A stretch of 64,000 bases of DNA from an uncultured Lachnospiraceae bacterium (GTDB lineage: Bacteria; Bacillota; Clostridia; Lachnospirales; Lachnospiraceae), in assembly GCA_910578085.1 (NCBI GenBank), contig CAJTPM010000008.1:7984-71983 (forward strand), written 5' to 3'. The first letter of the stretch is position 1; each line of letters begins with the position of its first letter. The translations under genes and the position numbers were made by a program. This document shows positions 34,073-42,855 of this stretch, one piece after another. A model generated the notes under the pieces. That model did not search any database. It was not told where the DNA came from and saw only the letters and a program-made list of their open reading frames with translations.

Positions 34073-35428
34073 ATGGAAAAAAAGAAGATAAAGGTAATTA
34101 CATACGGAACATTCGATTTATTTCATCAGGGACATTACCGCCTGCTGCAAAGGGCAAAGCAGCTGGGGGATTACCTGATCGTCGGAATTACTACGGAGGG
34201 CTATGATAAGACAAGAGGTAAGCTTGGCGTGGTAGATTCCATTATGACGCGTATCGAAAATGTGAAAAAAACAGGATTTGCGGATGAGATTATTATAGAG
34301 GATTCTCCGGGACAGAAATTCAGCGATGTCAAAAAATATAATATTGATATTTTCACGGTGGGCTCAGACTGGACCGGACAGTTTGATTATCTGAAAGATT
34401 ACTGCAAGGTAGTTTATCTGGAACGGACAAAAGATATTTCCAGCACAATGCTCAGAGAGCAGAAACAGCATATTCAAAGAATAGGGATCATTGGAACCGG
34501 CAGGATAGCAGGCAGGTTTGTGCCGGAAGCAAAACTGGTCAGCGGGGTCAGCACGCAGGGGGTGTACAATCCGCATAAAGAGAGTGCTTTGAAATTTGCA
34601 GAGGAATGGGATATCAACGCTTATACGGATAAAGAGGAGTTTTACCGGGATATCGATGTGGCTTATATTGCGTCGCCCCACGAGACACACTATGAATATA
34701 TAAAAGAGGCGTTAGCTCATGGAAAGCATGTGATCTGCGAAAAACCCCTTGTGCTGCAAAGAAAACAGGCGGAAGAGGTTTTTGCCGAGGCGAAGGAAAA
34801 GGGACTGCTCCTGTTCGAGGGGATCAAGACAGCTTACTGTCCCGGATTCCAGAAGCTTCTGGGGATAGCCTGCAGCGGTATAATCGGAACGATTCGGAAT
34901 GTGGAAGCATGTTTTACAAAGCTGGAATCCCCCACAAGCAGGGAGTTGACGGACAGGCGCTTTGGCGGCAGTTTCAGAGAGCTGGGCAGTTATGTGATGC
35001 TGCCGATTCTGAAATTATACGGTACAGAATATAAAAAAATTGAATTTGATTCCATAAGGGATGAGAATGGGCTGGATCTGTTTACCAGGGTTTCTCTGCG
35101 TTATGCAACCGGTATAGCCACGGCTACCTGCGGACTTGGCGTAAAATCGGAAGGGAGGCTTCTGATTTCCGGAACGCTTGGATATATCATTGTGGAAGCG
35201 CCATGGTGGAAAACATCCTATTTTGAAGTGCATTACGAAGATGCAGGAAGAGTGGACAAATACTCGGAGATCTTTCTGGGGGATGGTCTGCGGTACGAGA
35301 TCAGTGATTTTGTGGCGCTGTTAAACCATCATGAAAAAAATGCTTTTAAACTGACCAGGGGAGAATCTATTGCGCTGTCAGGGATTATGGAAAGATTTGC
35401 AGAAGGGGAACAGCTGGCAAAGTGTTGA
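34073..35428 (+). CDS. Cytidylyltransferase fused to a Gfo/Idh/MocA oxidoreductase
   Basis: 451 residues. Residues 1-130 are a TagD/GCT-type cytidylyltransferase with TFDLFHQGH (13-21, HxGH active site) and ISSTMLRE (about 122-129). Residues of about 136-451 are an NAD(P)-dependent oxidoreductase of the Gfo/Idh/MocA family, with GTGRIAG and CEKPLV, the latter containing the catalytic Lys. TagD-type domains make CDP-glycerol or CDP-alditols from CTP; the partner domain would oxidise or reduce a sugar or polyol. The fusion implies that an oxidoreductase step and CDP-activation are consecutive. LicD follows, a possible user of the CDP-linked product. Confidence 0.85.
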   Translation: MEKKKIKVITYGTFDLFHQGHYRLLQRAKQLGDYLIVGITTEGYDKTRGKLGVVDSIMTRIENVKKTGFADEIIIEDSPGQKFSDVKKYNIDIFTVGSDWTGQFDYLKDYCKVVYLERTKDISSTMLREQKQHIQRIGIIGTGRIAGRFVPEAKLVSGVSTQGVYNPHKESALKFAEEWDINAYTDKEEFYRDIDVAYIASPHETHYEYIKEALAHGKHVICEKPLVLQRKQAEEVFAEAKEKGLLLFEGIKTAYCPGFQKLLGIACSGIIGTIRNVEACFTKLESPTSRELTDRRFGGSFRELGSYVMLPILKLYGTEYKKIEFDSIRDENGLDLFTRVSLRYATGIATATCGLGVKSEGRLLISGTLGYIIVEAPWWKTSYFEVHYEDAGRVDKYSEIFLGDGLRYEISDFVALLNHHEKNAFKLTRGESIALSGIMERFAEGEQLAKC

Positions 35429-35477
35429 TGCTTTCAGGGGCAGGATCTTTTGAGAGACTGACTCAGAGGACACGGGC

Positions 35478-36308
35478 GTGTGCGGTACGGATGAGATGGA
35501 GCAGAAGACGTTAGAAAAACTTCAGATGACAGAGTTGGAAATGCTTAAGGAACTGGATCGTATTTGCAGAGAAAACCATATCCCCTATATTCTGGATGGC
35601 GGAACGATGTTAGGTGCAGTAAGGCACGGCGGTTTTATTCCCTGGGATGACGATGTGGATGTACGTATGCTGCGGGAAAGCTACGACAGGTTCTGTGAAG
35701 TCTGTAAGACGGAACTGGACGGCAGATATTTTCTGCAGACCTATAAAACGGATCCGGGTTATCGCTGGGGTTATGCGAGAATTTTAAAAAACGGTACGGT
35801 ATTTAAGCGGAAAGGGCAGGGGAAAATGAGAGCCCGGAACGGGGTGTTTATTGATATTTTCCCGGATGACGTTCTGCCTGATACCTTTTGGGGAAGGAAA
35901 CGGTGTACCTGTATCTCCTGGCTTTGCAGAAAACTTCTCTATTCGGAAGTAGGCGCTCTCAACAAAAGCAGATTTACCAGCTGGCTTGGATTTAACTTTC
36001 TGAATATGTTCCCAAAAGAATGGGGCCACAGGGGATTTGAGTATTTGACTGAGAAATACAGGAACACGGATTCCCCTTATATAAGATGCCTTTGCTGGGG
36101 AGCAGAATTTGAGACGGAAGGTTTTTTAAAAAAGTGGCATATGGAAACGGCAGAGTATGTGTTCGCAGGACTGAAAGTCCCGGGGCCGGCGGATGTGAAA
36201 GGTTATCTTTCTCACATTTTCGGCGATGATTATATGATGCTGCCGCCGAAAGAAAAACAGCGGCCCGGGCATACGGCGGATTATATCGATTTTGGGGAAG
36301 ATGTTTGA
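35478..36308 (+). CDS. LicD-family phosphotransferase
   Basis: 276 residues, GTG start after AGAGGA (an ATG at 35496 is an alternative). The LicD motif DGGTMLGAVRHGGFIPWDDD (about residues 39-58) is intact, including the metal-binding acidic residues. LicD proteins transfer phosphocholine, or in related systems other phospho- or phosphono-groups, from a CDP- or CMP-linked donor to a glycan. In this cluster it is the most likely transferase for the product of the cytidylyltransferase domains. Confidence 0.88.
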   Translation: MCGTDEMEQKTLEKLQMTELEMLKELDRICRENHIPYILDGGTMLGAVRHGGFIPWDDDVDVRMLRESYDRFCEVCKTELDGRYFLQTYKTDPGYRWGYARILKNGTVFKRKGQGKMRARNGVFIDIFPDDVLPDTFWGRKRCTCISWLCRKLLYSEVGALNKSRFTSWLGFNFLNMFPKEWGHRGFEYLTEKYRNTDSPYIRCLCWGAEFETEGFLKKWHMETAEYVFAGLKVPGPADVKGYLSHIFGDDYMMLPPKEKQRPGHTADYIDFGEDV

Positions 36309-36357
36309 GGGCGGCTTTGAAAGCCGTTTTTATCGCAGGAGTGCAGACAGGAACAGG

Positions 36358-37161
36358 ATGAGTTCGGAGGAGTTCAGAGGAAAAGAGATCATAATATACG
36401 GCGCAGGCCATGTGGGGCGGAAGTTTTGCAGGGCGTTAAAAGCGCAGGGGTCAGGCAGTCAGATCAAATGCTTTGCGGTAACCGGAGAGGCGGAAGAAGG
36501 GGCTTTGCTTGACGGGATTCCGCTTATGTGTATCTATGATATTCCCATACGGGAAAATACGTTAGTCTGCCTGGCGGTTCATGAGACACTGCGGGATGAG
36601 ATGGAAAATATCGTAAAGAAACTCACGAAGCAGTATATATGGATCTATCCGCATCTTTATGAGCTGATGTTTGGAAAGCCGGAAGCGGTGGAGACAGAGA
36701 TAGATATTTCTGAAATACTGAAAACCTGTCGGGACGATTTCAGACTGGCAGTACGGCTTGCGGTGATGGAACAACATGATGGAAAAAATACCTTCGGGTA
36801 TGACTTTTATAAAAGAGCGCAGGGAACGTACTGCATGGAACATACGGTGACAGAGCGGCTTGGACAGTTTATCAGGCTTATGGAAGACTGGCGCAGGCAG
36901 GGATACAGGCGGGAATATCCGTTAGTCCTCAACAGAAATTATGAAGTGATCGATGGCAATCATCGTCTGGCGGCGGCGGTATATTACCGGCTGGAGAAGA
37001 TTCTCTGCAATATATACCCCACAGAGATTCCGCTCACGGAAATTCATGGAAAAGAGCCGGTCATGTCGATGGAGATGCTGCAGAGGCATGGATTTTCGGG
37101 AGAAGAGATAGAAAAACTGGTTGAAATACAGGAAAGGTATTTAAGGTTTTATGAAAAATGA
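36358..37161 (+). CDS. Rossmann-like domain fused to a ParB-like domain
   Basis: 267 residues. An N-terminal nucleotide-binding motif IIIYGAGHVGRKF opens a Rossmann-like module of about 100 residues that recurs in four other proteins of this island. Near residue 200, NYEVIDGNHRLAAAVYY matches the DGxHR core of ParB/Srx-like domains, which in some proteins hydrolyse NTPs or act as kinases. The combination is unfamiliar to me. It sits between LicD and a glycosyltransferase and overlaps the latter by eleven bases, so it probably works on the same glycan pathway. Confidence 0.6.
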   Translation: MSSEEFRGKEIIIYGAGHVGRKFCRALKAQGSGSQIKCFAVTGEAEEGALLDGIPLMCIYDIPIRENTLVCLAVHETLRDEMENIVKKLTKQYIWIYPHLYELMFGKPEAVETEIDISEILKTCRDDFRLAVRLAVMEQHDGKNTFGYDFYKRAQGTYCMEHTVTERLGQFIRLMEDWRRQGYRREYPLVLNRNYEVIDGNHRLAAAVYYRLEKILCNIYPTEIPLTEIHGKEPVMSMEMLQRHGFSGEEIEKLVEIQERYLRFYEK

Positions 37162-38761
37162 GATGGTTGGCGGCATCGCAGTCAGCGTGATCATTCCGGT
37201 TTACAATGTGGCTCCATGGTTGAATGAATGTGTGGAGTCGGTGGTGGACCAGACATTTTCAGATTTTGAAGTGCTGTTAATCGATGATGGTTCTACGGAT
37301 GCATCCGGCAAAATGTGTGATGATTGGGCAGAGAAGGATGCGCGGATCAGGGTGATTCATAAGGAGAATGCGGGGCCGTCAGCAGCCAGGAACAGAGGAA
37401 TTTCGGAGGCAAAAGGAACCTGTTTTACCTTTCTGGACGCCGACGACAGGCTGGATCCGGAGTTTCTTGAGAAGATGTATCAGGGGATCGCTATACAGGA
37501 GGCGGATCTGGTGGAGTGTGACGTCTGGCGGTTAAACAATATAACAGGAAATAAAACTCTGCGCAGGGTATCCGGGGCTATGGGGAAAGTATACTCTCCG
37601 GAAGAGCAGATGGAGTATGGTTACACAGCCATCTGGAAATGTATGTTCAGACGGGAACTGTTCACGAAGAATGCTCTTCAATTTCCGGACTGTCACAGTG
37701 AAGCGAGGGCATTGTATCCGCTTTTGCTGTGTCTGAGTAAGAAGAGGGTTTATATTCCCGAACCGCTTTACTGTTACCGCCTGTTCAGGGAGGGATCCCT
37801 GTCCGCAGCGCCGAGAAAAACAAAAGACAGTGGAGCGGAAGGGATAAAAGCATATGAAATTTTACTGGAAAGTTTCAGGCAGTACGGGTTTTACGAAAGC
37901 TGCAGAGAGGTTTTAAAAAAACTGGTTATAGTGAAACTGTCTGACCTGCTGGCAGCTTTTTTTACCCAGAGACAGCCGGAAGAATTCGCCGTACTGACAG
38001 AAGAATACCGCAAATTTATCAGAAAAAACTTTCCGGAATATCAGGACAGAAGTTATCTGGCGGTGGGCGGATATAATCTGAACCGGGTCCTGAGTAATAT
38101 GGATCTGCTGCATGATCCGGCGGGCAGAATCAATTTTTCCAGTCTGATCAGCATAATGCATCCGGTAAAAGAGCAAACAGAGTTTAAACATAGAAACCGG
38201 TATCGGCAGATCATGCTGCAGAGGGAGGCGGATAACCGGTTCTGGAGTCTTATGAGTGAGCGGAGACCGGATTTTGTGGCGCTTGACTTTATAGAGGAGC
38301 GATTTGATCTTCTTGCCTGCCGGGGCGGCTTTCTGACAAAGAGCGATGCCTTTGAGGGCTGTGAAGAAAGGCCGGAAGCGGAAAGAATTATTTTGCGAAA
38401 CAGTGCAGAATGTTTGGAGCTGTGGCAGGAGAGCGCCCTTGCATTTATACGGAGGATGGCGAAAGAGTTTCCGGATACGGATATGATTCTGATCAAAAGT
38501 TATCTGGCGGAAAAAAAGGGGGATATAAGAGACCAGGAATTTTATGCGGACCTGGATGAGATCCGGAAGATAAATCGGATTCTGGAACAGTATTATCGTT
38601 TTTTTGAACAGCATTGCAAGAAGGTTAAGACGGTGGAAGCGACGAAGTGTCAGTACTATTTTACGGACAAGGAGTATGAGTACGGGGTGATACCCTCCCA
38701 TCTGAATGAGCTGGTGAACAGGGAAATTGCAAATAGAACAGAGGAATGCATCGGGATATGA
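37151..38761 (+). CDS. GT2 family glycosyltransferase
   Basis: 536 residues. The N-terminal GT-A domain has VSVIIPVYNVAPWLNECVES, IDDGSTD and FLDADDRL, the standard GT2 set (nucleotide-binding Asp and DxD). A long C-terminal helical extension (about 300-536) has no recognised family and may bind the acceptor. Probably adds one residue of the island's glycan in the cytosol. Overlaps both neighbours. Confidence 0.85.
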   Translation: MKNEMVGGIAVSVIIPVYNVAPWLNECVESVVDQTFSDFEVLLIDDGSTDASGKMCDDWAEKDARIRVIHKENAGPSAARNRGISEAKGTCFTFLDADDRLDPEFLEKMYQGIAIQEADLVECDVWRLNNITGNKTLRRVSGAMGKVYSPEEQMEYGYTAIWKCMFRRELFTKNALQFPDCHSEARALYPLLLCLSKKRVYIPEPLYCYRLFREGSLSAAPRKTKDSGAEGIKAYEILLESFRQYGFYESCREVLKKLVIVKLSDLLAAFFTQRQPEEFAVLTEEYRKFIRKNFPEYQDRSYLAVGGYNLNRVLSNMDLLHDPAGRINFSSLISIMHPVKEQTEFKHRNRYRQIMLQREADNRFWSLMSERRPDFVALDFIEERFDLLACRGGFLTKSDAFEGCEERPEAERIILRNSAECLELWQESALAFIRRMAKEFPDTDMILIKSYLAEKKGDIRDQEFYADLDEIRKINRILEQYYRFFEQHCKKVKTVEATKCQYYFTDKEYEYGVIPSHLNELVNREIANRTEECIGI

Positions 38762-40635
38762 GCAGGATAGCGCGGAAACTGGAAGAAAAATATAACCTTC
38801 TATTCAAAAATTATGATCTGGAGTATCCGCTGGAAGCGAAAAGGATCAACGGAATCATCAGGGACTCTCTGCAGAGGTTTTTAAAAGATTCAATAACACC
38901 TGCTATTTATTGTAATGGCGGTCATACACAGATGCTTATGGCAGATTTTATGTATGATCTGAAAAAGGTGAAGTATCTTGTGGATAATTATGCTGCCGGA
39001 GAGGACGCAGGCTTTTCCATAATCAAAGATAAAGAGCTGGAGGAAAAGGGGATCGATGCGGTGGTTTTGTCCACTTTTAAATTTCGGGAAGAGGTGAAAA
39101 GAAATCTAAAGGAAAATCATCCGGGGATACCGGTGTTGGATATTTATGATGAGTTTGAAAAAAACGGGATAAGGATGCAGGCGGATTATTATTATACGAG
39201 CCATCCCTATCACAATTATCACAGCATCAATGAGCTGCAGAGAGAAATAAGGGCGGCAGCGGATGCGGAAAAACCCGAGAAATTAAAAGAGCTGGGGGAG
39301 CTGTATAAAAAGTTACTTGCAAAGTATATCCAGATCAAAGATTTTAGGACGGCGCTTGTAAAAGTGCGGGAAATGAGCAGTTGTATTGCAGGATATTCAG
39401 AACATGCCGATGTGGACAGAGGAGAAAATGCCTGCACAGCGGTCAGGTTTGATATGGAGGCACTGCGGAAAGATCTGGAAGAATTGTACGAACTGGAAAA
39501 ACAGGCGGCAGCCTGCGTTTCAGAGGACGCCGTACTGATGTTATGTCTGGATGCTCTGCGATATAGAGATCTGTCCGAACAGGATATGCCGAAATTAAAA
39601 AAATTACTGGATGAGACAGCGTATTGTTTTAACAGGGCGTATTCTTTTTCCACATCAACTTTTGAGAGTCTGGTGCCGGCCTACAGTGAAAACGGTGATC
39701 TGAGAACCGGATATTATGAAAAGAATGCAGTGGACAGGGAAGACTGCAGATTTATCAAAACAGCGCAGGCACAAAAACGGAAAATTTATATTTATGGAGA
39801 CGTGGAACACTATATAGAAGGAAAAAATATTAACTACAGCGATACTGCCCAGACGGCGACAGAAAAATTCTGGGATTTTCTGATAGACAGCAGTGATGAA
39901 AACGGCGGGTTGTTTTATTTACACGAACAGTATGAAAGCCATTTTACGTTTTCCAACCCCTATACAGAACATCCGATCAGATCGGAGGGAACGGCCCTGC
40001 TCTTTGATTTTTTACCGATGAAAGGCGGGCATTTGAGGACTGATTATAAGAGACAGCACAGGGATGCGATCCGCTATCTGGATGATGTGCTGACGCCTTT
40101 TCTCGAAAAACTTTCCTGCAGGATGGTGCTTTATGCAGATCACGGAACGCTTATTTTAGATCAGGATACGGAACTGTCAGAGGTGGAGAATATGGAGTAT
40201 ATCTGTTCCGAGGGATGGACGAGAATTCCTCTGGCGATCCGCTCCCCGGAAACGGGAGTCGGGAAATGTGATGATCTGATTAGTCTGATGGAAATCGGCC
40301 CGATGGTGATCAGTCTTCTGAAAAAAGAGAATTATATGGAAACTTCCTGGCGGAAAACGGAGCATATCAAGATGGCCAGATCGGAGCTGTATAATCCGGA
40401 TTTCCGGTTTCTCTATGGGATGATCGGGAAGGAGCAGTATCTGCAGGCTTTTGAGTGTTTCGCATTTGAGGACGGGTGTAAGCTGGTCGTCTTTGGGAAT
40501 GGTTATACGGAATTATATTTACAGCAGGGAGATGGCGATATTGCGGCGGAGAATGCCAGAAAAAAGGCGGAACTGTTTCAGAAAGTCAGAGATGAGGTTA
40601 CGGTGTGTGATGTGAGTAAAATTGATTTTAACTGA
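38758..40635 (+). CDS. Soluble sulfatase/alkaline-phosphatase superfamily protein
   Basis: 625 residues, start at ATG 38758 overlapping the upstream stop (ATGA). After an N-terminal alpha/beta region (about 1-150) and a helical linker, a domain starts with LMLCLDALRY near 259-268, continues with FSTSTFESL near 295-303 (the Thr/Ser nucleophile position), and includes YADHGT near 460, the metal-binding DH of this superfamily. Relatives transfer phosphoethanolamine or phosphoglycerol to glycans, but those are membrane proteins; this one has no membrane helix or signal peptide and would act in the cytosol. Confidence 0.65.
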   Translation: MSRIARKLEEKYNLLFKNYDLEYPLEAKRINGIIRDSLQRFLKDSITPAIYCNGGHTQMLMADFMYDLKKVKYLVDNYAAGEDAGFSIIKDKELEEKGIDAVVLSTFKFREEVKRNLKENHPGIPVLDIYDEFEKNGIRMQADYYYTSHPYHNYHSINELQREIRAAADAEKPEKLKELGELYKKLLAKYIQIKDFRTALVKVREMSSCIAGYSEHADVDRGENACTAVRFDMEALRKDLEELYELEKQAAACVSEDAVLMLCLDALRYRDLSEQDMPKLKKLLDETAYCFNRAYSFSTSTFESLVPAYSENGDLRTGYYEKNAVDREDCRFIKTAQAQKRKIYIYGDVEHYIEGKNINYSDTAQTATEKFWDFLIDSSDENGGLFYLHEQYESHFTFSNPYTEHPIRSEGTALLFDFLPMKGGHLRTDYKRQHRDAIRYLDDVLTPFLEKLSCRMVLYADHGTLILDQDTELSEVENMEYICSEGWTRIPLAIRSPETGVGKCDDLISLMEIGPMVISLLKKENYMETSWRKTEHIKMARSELYNPDFRFLYGMIGKEQYLQAFECFAFEDGCKLVVFGNGYTELYLQQGDGDIAAENARKKAELFQKVRDEVTVCDVSKIDFN

Positions 40636-40703
40636 TATCGGCAGATATCTGCTTCAGGATATCTGTTAAGAGGTAAGCAAAAGCGAGATAAGTGAGGGAA
40701 AAG

Positions 40704-41999
40704 ATGAAGACCGTTTATACATGTTTTTGTACAGATGAAATACATGAAGGGCATATCAATATCATCAATCAAGCAAGAACTTACGGGGAAGTTATCGTGG
40801 GAGTCCTGTGCGATTATCAGATGATCCGGTATAACCGTTTTCCGGCAGTTTCCATTGAAGAGCGGATAAAAATGGTGGAGAAGATCGAAGGCGTTTCCAG
40901 AGTGATTGTCCAGGAGCAGATACTGTATGATGAGATTTTAGCGGAATTGAAGCCGGATTATATGATCCATGGGGACAACTGGTGCGAGGGGCCGCAGAGA
41001 ATCCTGCGGGAGAATGCCGTTAAGAATTTGGAAAAGTACGGCGGAAAACTGATTGAAGTGCCGTATACATGGAATGACGCGGTGAAAAAGATCGATGAGA
41101 CTGCAAGAGAACGGCTCGCCATGCCGGAATTTCGCAGGGGGAGACTGAAGAAGCTTATAAAGATCTGCGATATTGTGAAAACCATAGAAGTTCACAGTGG
41201 ACTGACAGGCCTGATTGCCGAGAAGACAGTGGTGGGAGACAGCAGCGGACTGGATCAGTTTGATGCGATGTGGATCTCGTCTCTGTGCGATTCCACAGCG
41301 AAGGGAAAGCCGGATATCGAGCTGGTGGATATGACATCAAGAATACGGACCATAGATGATGTGATGGATGTGACAACAAAACCGATCATCCTGGATGGGG
41401 ATACCGGTGGATTGGTGGAACATTTTGTGTATAACGTGCGGACATTGGAACGAATGGGAGTTTCAGCCGTTATCATAGAGGATAAAGTTGGACTTAAGAA
41501 GAATTCTCTGTTTGGGACAGAGGTAGAACAGACCCAGGATACGATCGAAAATTTCTGTGAGAAGATCAAAGCCGGGAAGAGAGCTCTGCGGACAAAGGAA
41601 TTTATGATCATTGCCCGGATCGAGAGCCTGATTTTAGAGAAAGGGATGGAGGATGCGTTAAGCAGAGCCAGAGCTTATGTGGATGCAGGGGCGGACGGTA
41701 TCATGATCCATTCGAGGAAAAAGACTGCGGAAGAGATATTTGCGTTCTGCGATGCATTTCGAGCCGAAGATAAACAGACGCCTGTTGTGGTGGTGCCCAC
41801 GACTTACAGCGATACCTATGAATCGGAGCTGAAGGCCCATGGGATCAATATAGTGATCTATGCAAACCAGCTGACCAGAAGCGCTTTTCCGGCCATGGAA
41901 CATACTGCGAAGACGATACTGAAAAACCACAGGGCGAAGGAAGTGGAGGAGCAGCTCATTCCGTTTAAGGAGATTATCACTCTGATCGATCCGATCTGA
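40704..41999 (+). CDS. aepX: Phosphoenolpyruvate mutase fused to a cytidylyltransferase domain
   Basis: 431 residues, start at ATG 40704 after GAGGG. Residues 1-135 are a nucleotidyltransferase domain with HEGH (14-17). Residues of about 145-431 are PEP mutase: metal-binding DGD at 221-223, the gating loop EDKVGLKKNSLFG from 249 including Lys256, Asn257 and Ser258, Arg285 and His316. PEP mutase converts PEP to phosphonopyruvate, the entry step to almost all C-P compounds. The fused domain suggests CMP/CDP activation of the product. I do not see phosphonopyruvate decarboxylase or AEP transaminase genes nearby. Confidence 0.88.
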   Translation: MKTVYTCFCTDEIHEGHINIINQARTYGEVIVGVLCDYQMIRYNRFPAVSIEERIKMVEKIEGVSRVIVQEQILYDEILAELKPDYMIHGDNWCEGPQRILRENAVKNLEKYGGKLIEVPYTWNDAVKKIDETARERLAMPEFRRGRLKKLIKICDIVKTIEVHSGLTGLIAEKTVVGDSSGLDQFDAMWISSLCDSTAKGKPDIELVDMTSRIRTIDDVMDVTTKPIILDGDTGGLVEHFVYNVRTLERMGVSAVIIEDKVGLKKNSLFGTEVEQTQDTIENFCEKIKAGKRALRTKEFMIIARIESLILEKGMEDALSRARAYVDAGADGIMIHSRKKTAEEIFAFCDAFRAEDKQTPVVVVPTTYSDTYESELKAHGINIVIYANQLTRSAFPAMEHTAKTILKNHRAKEVEEQLIPFKEIITLIDPI

Positions 42000-42027
42000 A
42001 ACAGTGCGGCAGGAAGGAGAAAACAAT

Positions 42028-42762
42028 ATGGCGGAATATGCGGTTCTCTCGGATATTCACGGAAATTTATATGCGCTGGAAGCTGTGATGAAGGATATGT
42101 CTTCGTTTGCGGTAGAGGGTGTGATCCTGCTGGGGGATCTGATCGATTACGGGATGCAGTCGAATGAGGTAGTTGATTATTTCAGGGATGGCTGCGGCAG
42201 AAAAATAATCTGCAATCTCTGGGGAAATCATGAACGGGCGGTCATGTTGTCGGATTTTGAGAGATTTTCTTCGGGACGCGGCGTGGAATCTGCAAGGCAT
42301 ACGGCGGATTCGCTGACAGAGGAAACGAGGCGTTATCTGGATGAAAGGATGCGGCATGAGGGCAGGGAAGAGTTTTTGCTGGGAGATCTTCAGTGTCTGG
42401 CAGTGCACGGTTCAGCGGAGGATGCCTATTGGAAAGCTGTTTTTCCGGAGGATGTGCACGGAGATTACAGGAACTATGATCTGGTGCTTTCCGGGCATTC
42501 CCATTACCCGCACGTCTTTACGAAGTTTTACGAGGCGGAGGATACAGCGAGAAGAAACAGACATGCGGTGTTGTTTTTAAACCCGGGTTCGGTAGGGCAG
42601 CCCCGGAATCATGATCCACATGCTCAGTATATGATTTTTGACACGGCAAAAAGACATGTGGCCATGCGGTCGGTGGAGTATGATGTGGAGGCGGCGATGA
42701 GGCTTTTTGAGGGCAGGGCGGTGGATATGTTTTACAGGGACAGACTGAAAAACGGAGTGTAG
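42028..42762 (+). CDS. Metallophosphoesterase
   Basis: 244 residues starting at ATG 42028 (AAGGAG upstream). Motifs LSDIHGN, GDLIDYG, GNHE, VHGS, SGHSHYPH mark a binuclear calcineurin-like phosphoesterase. It lies in the PEP-mutase operon, so it may remove a phosphate from a pathway intermediate or hydrolyse the nucleotide by-product; the sequence does not show which. Confidence 0.85.
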   Translation: MAEYAVLSDIHGNLYALEAVMKDMSSFAVEGVILLGDLIDYGMQSNEVVDYFRDGCGRKIICNLWGNHERAVMLSDFERFSSGRGVESARHTADSLTEETRRYLDERMRHEGREEFLLGDLQCLAVHGSAEDAYWKAVFPEDVHGDYRNYDLVLSGHSHYPHVFTKFYEAEDTARRNRHAVLFLNPGSVGQPRNHDPHAQYMIFDTAKRHVAMRSVEYDVEAAMRLFEGRAVDMFYRDRLKNGV

Positions 42763-42855
42763 CAGACCGCGAGTTTGGAGAGGGAGAGCTGGTAAAACCG
42801 AAAACAGCAGGAAGAAAACCAGAATATTTTGATAAGTATGGCAGGTGAAGAAAGC

